From: Gammaproteobacteria bacterium
Lineage (GTDB): Bacteria; Pseudomonadota; Gammaproteobacteria; SZUA-140
DNA: 32,778 nucleotides
Reading direction: 5' to 3'
NCBI GenBank assembly: GCA_015488555.1
Contig: WFNO01000028.1
Coordinates: forward strand, 1-32,778
How positions within the stretch are numbered: the first letter of the stretch is position 1; every line of letters starts with the position of its first letter. This document shows positions 26,896 to 32,778 of this stretch, in pieces. The translations under genes and the position numbers were made by a program. The notes beneath the pieces were generated by a model. That model was given only the letters and a program-made list of their open reading frames with translations, ran no database searches and was not told where the DNA came from.

Positions 26896-28590
26896 TCAAT
26901 CAATGACGGCCAGGGCCTGCAGGGAGGAGACGTTGCGCACCCAAGGGCTGTATTTCTTGAGATGCTCAGGCAATTGCTCGATGGCCTGGCGCGCTGCCTT
27001 CAAGGAAGGATAAGTGCGATAGACCACCAGATACCAGTCCTTGCCGCGGCTGCGTGTGTGTACGTAGGCGGCGTCGTTTTGCAAACGATTGTCCCGGATA
27101 TACCGGATGGCCCGCTGTTTGTCCGCCCAGCTGGTGAGTTGCACCGTAAAGGATTTGGCGTCCTGTTCCAGAATCCAGTCACTGCCACGCACCGGTGGGA
27201 TATCCATGGAAAGATTCGCATTTGAGGATTCGGACGATTTGGGAGTTCCGGCAGACTTGGGGGCTGCGGCAGTTGCGCGTACCGCTTTCGAGATCTCCAT
27301 GGTAGCACCCGGCGTATGTCCTCGTGCTGCTTGGCCTCCTTCCTCACGCACTTCCACCGCCGAATCCCCAAGTAACGCCGTTGTCGCAGGAATTTGCGGC
27401 TGCTGGGATCTCATTTGTTCCTGTAATGGTCCGGGGGGCGAGCCCCTGCCCGTGACAGTACCCACATCTTGCTCTTTCTCCCGTGACCCACCTGGCATCG
27501 CGCCGGCTGCGGCAGCCTCTATGCCCGTTCCCTGAATAGTCGCCATCACGGTCGTTTCCGATGCCGCCTCCGACAACGGTGCAGGCGTGGGGGCAGGCGG
27601 CATCCGATAGACCAGATAACCTCCCACGAGTAAGGCAAAGGCCGCCAAGCTGGCAAGCAAGGCCTTGTACCGCGCAGTGACCACCGCAAGCCGCGCCCCC
27701 CAGGGCAGCGCGACCGGCCGGCCGGCGCGCAGGGGCTCTAGCAGGGTACACAAAGCGCCGGGTCGCCCGCCGCTCAAACGATGCAAGACACGCAGTCGGT
27801 GCTCATCCAGCGCTTCGGTCCAGGCCTCACCCAGAGATTCGCCCAAATACAGGCGGGCGAAAGCCACGCTATCCTCGCTATCGAAAGGAGGTAGTGCCAG
27901 GCGGTGCAGGGCATCGCTGCACAGCTCGACAATGGAGGGTGTATTCAGCAAGCGTTCGATGTCAGGCTCGGCAAAGAGCAAAATGCCCAAACGGCCCCCT
28001 CGCTTCACCACCGCTTGTTTCATCAGTAACAGCCAGCGCAAGGCGAAGGGCGAGAGGCGCTGCGCATCGTCCACCATCAGTACAAACAGGGACGGTTCCC
28101 GTGCTCGCGCCAGCAACCCGTGAGCCAATTCCGTACCTTCGTCCCATGCCGTATCAGCCCCCCGTGGTCCCGAATGGGCCTGCCCGAACGCCGGCTCTCC
28201 TTCCGGCGCCGATTGAGAGGAGGCCTGAGAAGGACTGGCCTGAGCGGTTTGCGCCTGCAGAAGGCGTTGCAGGTGCATCACCAGTTGTCGTTCGCCCGTG
28301 GCACTGCGGGCCTGTAAGGAGACGATCTCCCAATCGGAGGGGGCCCGAGCTAAGCAACACCGTAGAAAACTGGACTTGCCACTACCACGCGGTCCCTGTA
28401 TCAGGATTACCTGACTGCCGTGAGGCAGTTCCTGGAACAGGTACGCCTGCAGTTCTTGCCAGGCCTGGGGTTCGAAGTCTGCAGGCCGGGTCTCGCCGAC
28501 CGATGGTGCGACGGGGGAAGCGAGAGGCGCGACCTCAGGAGGCGGTGGCCCCTCCCCGGGCTGCAGGGCGATGACGGTGCGCGATGTCAT
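26896..28590 (-). CDS. DamX-like AAA ATPase with C-terminal SPOR domain
   Basis: A 564-aa protein built in three parts. The cytoplasmic N-terminal AAA-type ATPase domain has Walker A GPRGSGKSS (66-74) and a Walker B region LFVLMVDDAQRL (168-179). One membrane helix spans about 309-330 (ALLASLAAFALLVGGYLVY). A long Ala/Pro/Gly-rich periplasmic linker (331-480) leads to a C-terminal SPOR domain (about 487-560, FTVQLTSWADKQRAIRYI and WYLVVYRTYPSLKAARQAI) that binds denuded peptidoglycan at the division septum. The layout matches DamX-type division proteins. The aroK-aroB genes that usually neighbour damX are absent here. Start ATG 28590; a good promoter lies about 35 nt upstream. Confidence 0.83.
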   Translation of the reverse strand: MTSRTVIALQPGEGPPPPEVAPLASPVAPSVGETRPADFEPQAWQELQAYLFQELPHGSQVILIQGPRGSGKSSFLRCCLARAPSDWEIVSLQARSATGERQLVMHLQRLLQAQTAQASPSQASSQSAPEGEPAFGQAHSGPRGADTAWDEGTELAHGLLARAREPSLFVLMVDDAQRLSPFALRWLLLMKQAVVKRGGRLGILLFAEPDIERLLNTPSIVELCSDALHRLALPPFDSEDSVAFARLYLGESLGEAWTEALDEHRLRVLHRLSGGRPGALCTLLEPLRAGRPVALPWGARLAVVTARYKALLASLAAFALLVGGYLVYRMPPAPTPAPLSEAASETTVMATIQGTGIEAAAAGAMPGGSREKEQDVGTVTGRGSPPGPLQEQMRSQQPQIPATTALLGDSAVEVREEGGQAARGHTPGATMEISKAVRATAAAPKSAGTPKSSESSNANLSMDIPPVRGSDWILEQDAKSFTVQLTSWADKQRAIRYIRDNRLQNDAAYVHTRSRGKDWYLVVYRTYPSLKAARQAIEQLPEHLKKYSPWVRNVSSLQALAVID

Positions 28591-28955
28591 GAGCGATCGC
28601 TTTCAGTTCCCTGCAATAGATCTTGGCGCATTGTAGCCCAAAAGCCCGCGGCTGCAAACGATTGGGTATGGATAGCGCTTGGAACCAACTAAGACAAACA
28701 ATGCTCAAGCCTCACGCTAGAGCGTGCGCGATGCAACGTATCACGGCGCGCCTCGCAGGCATGACCCCGTTTGGCAAGCAGCGCAACACCGCCGCCTGGA
28801 CGTGGCCTGCAACCGCTCGGGGCGCCGGTGATTTTCACTCGGACAACCCGTCGTGGCGGAATAACCTGTACGGCCCGCACCCAAACCTCAGCGCCATGGT
28901 ACCCTGCTGAAAGTCGCCCGACACACGACCGCGGAGAATTTTGAGATAGTTCTAG
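28591..28955. other. Intergenic region between DamX-like and L,D-transpeptidase genes
   Basis: 365 nt upstream of the DamX-like gene and downstream of the transpeptidase gene, both on the - strand. Besides the predicted promoter it contains the inverted repeat CACGCT-AG-AGCGTG (28713-28726) and copy 2 of a dispersed element at its right end. Open frames here (for example 28623-28910 on the + strand) have no recognisable family and atypical composition. No tRNA or small RNA was recognised. Confidence 0.45.
28630..28657 (-). promoter_or_regulatory. Predicted sigma70 promoter of the DamX-like gene
   Basis: On the - strand, TTGCAG (28652-28657) and TACAAT (28630-28635) are 16 nt apart, a good match to -35 and -10 consensus. 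Transcription would start near 28623, giving a leader of about 33 nt. The AGCGATCGCT palindrome lies between it and the start codon (28592-28601). Confidence 0.55.
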
Positions 28956-28956
28956 T
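28925..28956 (+). repeat. Dispersed intergenic element, copy 2 (end of L,D-transpeptidase gene)
   Basis: A 32-nt stretch with core TTTTGAGATAGTTCTAGT, nearly identical to the element at 20236-20268. It touches the last base of the transpeptidase stop codon (28956-28958). Same orientation as copy 1, one base shorter (a G missing in the GG of copy 1). Confidence 0.65.
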
Positions 28957-29519
28957 CAAGGCACGATGTTCACTACGGTACCCACCTCGGTGAGGCGCCA
29001 GATCTCTTCGATCTCCCGGTCTGTCACGGCGATACAACCATTGGTCCAGTCAAAGAGGGGGTGTAAGTCCCCCACTTTGGAAGCGGCGCTGCCGATGCCG
29101 TGAATCATGATATCTCCCCCCGGGGAGACGCCCAGGCGGCGGGCCCGCTCGCGATCACGCTGGTTGGGATAAGAAATATGCAAGGCCAAGTGATAATCGC
29201 TGTCGCGCAACCGGTAGTCGATGACATAACGCCCTTCCGGTGTCCGATCGTCGCCCTCCCGAATCTTGGGCCCCTTGGGATTGCGTCCCAAAGCGATACG
29301 ATAGCTCTTTAAGACCTGACCGCGAACGAGCAGTGTGAGGCGGCGCTTGGACTTCTCCACCAGAATATAGTCGGCCTTGACCGGCGCAGCCTGAGCCGGA
29401 GACTTTGGAGATGGCGACTCCAATGAGGTCTTGGCGGAACCTACAGGGGGCATGACCGTCCCCCCCAGGCCAGCAGCCACCATGACCCCCAGCAAGCAAT
29501 GAAAGACGCTTTTCCACAT
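28956..29519 (-). CDS. L,D-transpeptidase (YkuD family)
   Basis: Secreted or periplasmic enzyme of the YkuD family, which forms 3-3 peptidoglycan cross-links or attaches proteins to the wall. From ATG 29519 the protein is 187 aa with a signal peptide of about 29 residues (hydrophobic FHCLLGVMVAAGLGGTV, cleavage near VGSA). The domain starts at ADYILVEKSKRRLTLL and includes the conserved GRNPKGPKIREGDDRTPEGRY region. The catalytic pair is His140 (MIHGIG) and Cys162 in DWTNGCIAV, all intact. I preferred 29519 because AGGA lies 5 nt upstream; ATG codons at 29540 and 29549 are in frame. Divergent from the DUF7931-like gene. Confidence 0.9.
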   Translation of the reverse strand: MWKSVFHCLLGVMVAAGLGGTVMPPVGSAKTSLESPSPKSPAQAAPVKADYILVEKSKRRLTLLVRGQVLKSYRIALGRNPKGPKIREGDDRTPEGRYVIDYRLRDSDYHLALHISYPNQRDRERARRLGVSPGGDIMIHGIGSAASKVGDLHPLFDWTNGCIAVTDREIEEIWRLTEVGTVVNIVP

Positions 29520-29636
29520 GGTGTCCTGTCTTGCCCTCATCGTTCCCATATCCGCCTAAGACGCCTCGAAATCAACCCGACAACGGGTAACTCGTTCGCC
29601 GACCCCTGCTATCACTCTCCCCCTGACGGCTACCCT

Positions 29637-29642
29637 TATAAT
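29637..29642 (+). promoter_or_regulatory. Consensus -10 box upstream of the DUF7931-like gene
   Basis: TATAAT matches the sigma70 -10 consensus exactly and lies 78 nt before the ATG at 29721. No convincing -35 is seen at 16-18 nt upstream, so activity may need an activator, or the match may be chance. Confidence 0.35.
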
Positions 29643-29720
29643 GGGGAAAACGGGGAAGTTCGCCCAGCAGTAAAGAAATGTGGCCGCGATGTCTTGCAAA
29701 GCTGCCCTGAGGCAATTCAT

Positions 29721-30242
29721 ATGCAAGATCTCGACCGTCTGATATTGGGCAAGCACGGCCAGCGCCCGTCGCTTGCTGACATCGCGGAACACCGTGCGGC
29801 GGCCGTGGCCCTGGCCCGCCAGGCTCAACGGCGCCTGGACCTCTTCACTCCGGATTTGGAACCCGGCGTCTACGATACCCCGGAATTTTGCGAGGCCGTC
29901 AAGCGACTGGTTGTCCGCGGCGGCCGCCGGGCACTGGTGCGCATTCTGGTCCTGGACAGCCGCTGGGCACGCCAGGAAGGTCACCGGCTTTTGCACCTGG
30001 GACGACGCCATGTGAGCAAAGTACGCTTTCGCACCCTCGACGAGGAAAACAATCCGATGCTCGCAGAAGGTGGGTTTCTTCTCGCCGACGTCCGTGGAGT
30101 ACTGGTGCGCCTGCAAGGCAATTCACGAGGAGCCTGGGCCAGTTTCCATGCCCCCGCACAAGGCCAGCGATTGAGTCGGCAGTTCGAGAACCTGTGGATG
30201 CAGGCGGTACCGGATCCTTATCTGCGCTGCCTGTTTCTGTGA
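29721..30242 (+). CDS. DUF7931-like conserved protein
   Basis: I chose ATG 29721, preceded by GAGG with 9 nt spacing, giving 173 aa; the frame stays open to 29499 but the earlier residues look non-coding. The recognisable core is RRLDLFTPDLEPGVYDTPEFCEAVKRL, followed by VRILVLDSRWARQEGHRLLHLGRRHVSKVRFRTL. I recall this pattern from small gammaproteobacterial proteins or C-terminal domains of acetyltransferases labelled DUF7931; some resemble half of a phospholipase D fold, but no HxK(x)4D motif is present here. Function unknown; soluble, no signal peptide. Divergent from the L,D-transpeptidase gene, convergent with the FIST-GGDEF gene. Confidence 0.72.
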   Translation: MQDLDRLILGKHGQRPSLADIAEHRAAAVALARQAQRRLDLFTPDLEPGVYDTPEFCEAVKRLVVRGGRRALVRILVLDSRWARQEGHRLLHLGRRHVSKVRFRTLDEENNPMLAEGGFLLADVRGVLVRLQGNSRGAWASFHAPAQGQRLSRQFENLWMQAVPDPYLRCLFL

Positions 30243-30268
30243 CCCGGTCCAGCGCGCCGACCAGGGTC
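30241..30268. terminator. Hairpin at the end of the DUF7931-like gene
   Basis: GACCCGGTC (30241-30249) pairs with GACC-A-GGGTC (30259-30268), a 9-bp stem with one bulged A and a 9-nt loop. It overlaps the stop codon of the DUF7931-like gene and lies 29 nt beyond the end of the convergent FIST-GGDEF gene. No U-tract follows, so it is terminator-like rather than a canonical intrinsic terminator. Confidence 0.45.
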
Positions 30269-30296
30269 TCGGTCTGAAGGCTTCAACCAGCAGTGT

Positions 30297-31982
30297 TTAG
30301 GCACAGGATACCAGATTGCGCCCAGCCTTCTTGGACAAATAGAGGGCCTCGTCCACTCGGCGCAAGAGATCGTCCACCGTGTCTCCCGGTCGATAGACGG
30401 TGACCCCAAGGCTCACCGTGGTGTGCTGCAAGGCTTCACAGCGCGCACGTTCTACCCCCCAACGGATGCGTTCCGCCAGCTCTAGGGCCCCAGTGCGATC
30501 GGTATCCGGACAGAGTAGCAGGAACTCCTCACCCCCCCAACGCCCCAGCACATCCGTGCACCGGATCTCGCCCAGCGTGACGCGCGCTACTTCCCGCAAG
30601 GCCCGGTCTCCCATGTGGTGGCCGTGACAGTCATTGATGCGCTTGAAATGGTCCACGTCGAACATGATGAGTGCCAGGGGATGCTCATAGCGACGGCAGC
30701 TCTCCAGGATCTTGTACAACTGATCCTGCATGCTGCGCCGATTGCGCAGGCCGGTGAGCAGGTCCGTTCCCGCCAGGGTCTCCAGCTCCCGGGCGGTGAC
30801 GTTCACTAGATGAGTCAGGGCCTTGAACACGGGATTGACTTGGATCTCCACCTTGGGCACGGGCTTGGGAGCCCCCTGGTCCTGACCTTCGCGCAGGGCC
30901 AGCAGGGTGAGCGTGTAATTGAAGAAGCGGTTGCCGGACTCCAGGGAATAGAACTCTCCGGAGGTGTAGAAACCCGCCACCGGGGCCACCGCATGGAGGT
31001 GACTCACCTCCCGATCTGCCAGGCTCTGCATAAGCATTTTGCGCGCCAGGCAGGAATAGACGAAGATGCCCTCCGGTCGCCAGTCGGCCAGCTCCTGGCA
31101 ATGGCGGGCAGCGGAGGCCAACAGGGTGCTGGAGTCGCCGATACCGAAACGCACGTAGGCACCGGTCTCCATCTCCCCCATGAAATCCAGAGAGCCGTCT
31201 TCGTTCTTGGACACACAGGCATGGGCCACGCTGATGCCCTGATAGCATTTGATGAGGGGAAAGTGCACGCCCAGTATCGGCAGCAATTCCGTGCTCTCGC
31301 GGCCCAGATAGTGCCCGTAGAGATCGGCCGCCGGGATGTCCTCGATAGTATAGACCCGATTCCCCTCTGCCCGGGTGATGCGCAACTCCTTGCCCAAAGG
31401 CACCCAATCCAGACTGTAGCGATTGAGCACTTGCAAGTCTTCTCCGTAGAGCCCCACAGCCACCGCTCCGCGGGAAGACAAAAAATCGCGCGTGAATACG
31501 TGGCCGGACTCGTGCTGCAACAGGTCGCCAGCCAGGCCGCCGGCCACCAAGACGCCAGGACACTGGCTCTCCAGGCCTCGCAGATAGGCAGCCCCGTCCA
31601 CCTCCAGGGCACAGGCGAAACTCACCAGCGCCCGTGGAGGAGGCTGTTGGAAGTGGGCCCCCAACTGTGCCCCCAGCAAGAAACTGTCCCGGCATTCTGC
31701 CGCCTCCACGCGCAGGGTCGCATTCTCGAAATGGCACAAGGAAAACAACACACCCCGCTCTTGCACCCGGCCATCGAGGATCTCGCCGACACAAGTGGCT
31801 CCCACCAACACCGCGGAAGGAAAGACCTGGGCCACGGTCTCTCGAATATGTAACAACAAGCCCGTCTCGCGGGTGCTGGCGAACACCTGAATAAGTAAAG
31901 AAGGACTGTCTTCCAAACCGGCGTTTGCCAGAAGATCCTGGAGATCCACCCGTCCATCGTAGATCAGATTTTTTATTTCCAT
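30297..31982 (-). CDS. FIST-domain sensor with C-terminal GGDEF diguanylate cyclase
   Basis: A 561-aa soluble signalling protein with no membrane segment. The first part is a FIST sensory domain: FIST_N (about residues 25-215, with VLVGATCVGEI and GVLVAGGLAGDLL) and FIST_C (about 220-370, with GVHFPLIKCYQG, FVYSCLARKMLM and VAPVAGFYTSGEFY). The FIST domain is thought to bind small ligands, perhaps amino acids. The GGDEF domain (about 400-560) has LTGLRNRRSM, FDVDHFKRIND, an intact active site GGEEF (483-487) and the inhibitory RxxD site (474-477) exactly five residues upstream, so it should make cyclic di-GMP with product feedback. GGGGA lies about 10 nt before the ATG at 31982. Preceded by a structured leader. 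Confidence 0.92.
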   Translation of the reverse strand: MEIKNLIYDGRVDLQDLLANAGLEDSPSLLIQVFASTRETGLLLHIRETVAQVFPSAVLVGATCVGEILDGRVQERGVLFSLCHFENATLRVEAAECRDSFLLGAQLGAHFQQPPPRALVSFACALEVDGAAYLRGLESQCPGVLVAGGLAGDLLQHESGHVFTRDFLSSRGAVAVGLYGEDLQVLNRYSLDWVPLGKELRITRAEGNRVYTIEDIPAADLYGHYLGRESTELLPILGVHFPLIKCYQGISVAHACVSKNEDGSLDFMGEMETGAYVRFGIGDSSTLLASAARHCQELADWRPEGIFVYSCLARKMLMQSLADREVSHLHAVAPVAGFYTSGEFYSLESGNRFFNYTLTLLALREGQDQGAPKPVPKVEIQVNPVFKALTHLVNVTARELETLAGTDLLTGLRNRRSMQDQLYKILESCRRYEHPLALIMFDVDHFKRINDCHGHHMGDRALREVARVTLGEIRCTDVLGRWGGEEFLLLCPDTDRTGALELAERIRWGVERARCEALQHTTVSLGVTVYRPGDTVDDLLRRVDEALYLSKKAGRNLVSCA

Positions 31983-32006
31983 TCATTTATGTCCCCATGG
32001 TCCATG

Positions 32007-32059
32007 AAAAATTTCGGTGAAAACTCCACCGATGTTCCGCATCCTTGGGAACATCCGTG
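32007..32059 (-). promoter_or_regulatory. Attenuator-like leader hairpins upstream of the FIST-GGDEF gene
   Basis: On the - strand, hairpin A pairs CAC-G-GATGTTCC (32059-32048) with GGAACATC-G-GTG (32038-32027): 11 bp around one mismatch. Hairpin B pairs CGGTGGA (32031-32025) with TTCACCG (32021-32015): 7 bp including one G-U, a 3-nt loop, and then AAATTTTT (32014-32007), like a small intrinsic terminator. Both use the same CGGTG strand, so they exclude each other. The structure ends 24 nt before the start codon. Regulatory role is inference. Confidence 0.45.
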
Positions 32060-32139
32060 AATTCGGGTCTTGCGCGGCTCACAAAAACCGGAACTAAACG
32101 AAAAGCCAAAGTTGAAGAAAAAAGGAAATATCAGGCAAG

Positions 32140-32155
32140 CACGAACCGGTTCGTG
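32140..32155. repeat. Perfect 16-bp palindrome CACGAACCGGTTCGTG
   Basis: The two halves are exact reverse complements with no spacer; on the + strand it is followed by TTT and preceded by AAG, so two more A-T pairs extend it beyond one mismatch. It lies 158 nt upstream of the FIST-GGDEF start. Shape fits an operator for a dimeric regulator or a short RNA hairpin. Confidence 0.7.
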
Positions 32156-32686
32156 TTTCATTCCCTGGGCCATCCCTAATAACAACGACCTGCCCCAATT
32201 GCCACAATAAATGTGTGGCTATCGTGCCGTCCTCGCTAGTTTAACGGACGGCTCCTGCCAGACTTTAGCCGGTACGAGCACTTCTGGCAAAAAACTCGAA
32301 AATGGCCGTTCACGGAAATTTCCCTTAGGAAACATCTGATTAGCAATGCGATCTTTCCCGGCCGCCAGTTGGAACAAGCTGGTCAAACAGGATGACGGCA
32401 TAGGACGAAAAAAGGGCTTATACTGATGCCGATACTGCCCAGATCCACCCCCAGATTCGATGCCCCCCCTCTCTCCAATCCGGTTCAATCCGGCCAACTC
32501 CATTGGTTTGAATTCGCCTTGGACGCCCCACATTCATCCGGGAATTCCGTAAGAAGAGGCGCGACAGAAAAGGAAGGAAAATCTGTCATAATACGCGCCG
32601 ATTGCCCAGATGAATTCCCGTTTCGGTTGGGTCAAGTCCCAATTCTGCTGTAAATTCTCTCTCGCAGGTTCGGTGTCACTCCGGGT

Positions 32687-32778
32687 TCAGTGGTTGATGC
32701 CAACCACCTTGTCCTCCTTTTGGTCGGAAGGCTGTTGTGTCTCCCACCATTCGTGAAAGTCGCTCATGTCGAGGTACC
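32687..32778 (-). CDS. 3' end of an unidentified gene, partial
   Basis: The - strand frame enters at the window edge and runs to a TGA at 32687-32689, showing 30 residues that end SDFHEWWETQQ...VVGINH. An ATG at 32767 lies in frame, so this could also be a very short peptide of 26 aa, but no ribosome binding site is visible before it. The Trp- and acid-rich composition looks like real coding sequence. I do not recognise the family. It reads toward the FIST-GGDEF gene across about 700 nt of non-coding DNA. Confidence 0.4.
   Translation of the reverse strand, partial: YLDMSDFHEWWETQQPSDQKEDKVVGINH

Larger units (their letters stand above)
31983..32686. other. Long non-coding region with clustered inverted repeats
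   Basis: About 700 nt without a credible gene upstream of the FIST-GGDEF gene. Beside the leader hairpins (32007-32059) it holds the perfect palindrome at 32140-32155, an inverted repeat GCCACA/TGTGGC at 32201-32219 (7-nt loop) and GCCGTCC/GGACGGC at 32226-32252 (13-nt loop). The part 32080-32130 is A-rich with repeated AAAGCCAAAG-like words. CATAAT at 32587-32592 resembles a + strand -10 box. Open frames of 75-104 codons here do not look like proteins. Confidence 0.5.

Noticed and set aside
28592-28601. AGCGATCGCT palindrome as a special element
   Set aside because: A 10-bp palindrome is expected by chance at this GC content; nothing further supports it.
32219-32533. 104-codon open frame on the - strand upstream of the FIST-GGDEF gene
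   Set aside because: It spans no recognisable domain and lies in a region dominated by inverted repeats.
32426-32653. 75-codon open frame on the + strand near the right end
   Set aside because: No ribosome binding site or family resemblance, and a Pro/Arg-rich N-terminus; treated as non-coding.
32618-32690. tRNA-like segment (GGTTGGGTCAAGTCCCAA, GGTTCGGTGTC)
   Set aside because: The words recall a T-arm, but no acceptor stem, anticodon arm or cloverleaf could be assembled.

Overview
The window looks like chromosomal DNA of a GC-rich gammaproteobacterium. Evidence for this is the class I adenylate cyclase, the trxA/rho pair divergent from rhlB, the hemC-hemD-hemX-hemY cluster, the algZ-algR-hemC order with argH divergent (the order I recall from Pseudomonas), and a complete general secretion operon. 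A phosphoribulokinase of the short (about 290 aa) bacterial type fits an autotrophic, possibly sulfur-oxidising member of the Chromatiales. However, PrkB homologues also occur in heterotrophs, so this is inference and I do not name a genus.

Layout. Positions 1-8688 (+ strand) hold a tightly packed type II secretion (T2SS) operon, opening in the last codons of a gene that is probably gspD and continuing gspE-F-G-H-I-J-K-L-M-N, mostly with overlapping stops and starts. A short pyrimidine tandem repeat separates it from the convergent rho gene. rho and trxA lie on the - strand; rhlB and a ferredoxin-reductase-like flavoprotein gene run divergently on the + strand. A block on the - strand (13382-20152) encodes the AlgZ/AlgR-type two-component system followed by hemC, hemD, hemX and hemY. 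argH and cyaA follow on the + strand.

The right-hand third is more mixed: a DUF2846-like lipoprotein (-), phosphoribulokinase (+), a DamX-like AAA/SPOR protein (-), an L,D-transpeptidase (-), a DUF7931-like protein (+), and a FIST-GGDEF diguanylate cyclase (-) with a long upstream non-coding region rich in inverted repeats. The window ends in the last codons of an unidentified - strand gene.

Functionally, the segment combines protein export (T2SS), RNA metabolism (Rho, RhlB), tetrapyrrole synthesis (HemC, HemD and the accessory HemX and HemY), arginine synthesis, carbon fixation and signalling (cAMP, c-di-GMP, LytTR two-component). Most of it is conserved core genome with no sign of mobile elements, phage, CRISPR or tRNA genes. 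The least ordinary signals are non-coding: an attenuator-like pair of alternative hairpins just upstream of the FIST-GGDEF gene, a cluster of inverted repeats behind it, a roughly 33-nt element present twice in distant intergenic regions, an 18-bp perfect palindrome between algR and hemC, and hairpins at three of the four main convergent gene junctions. I did not find a convincing new multi-gene system.
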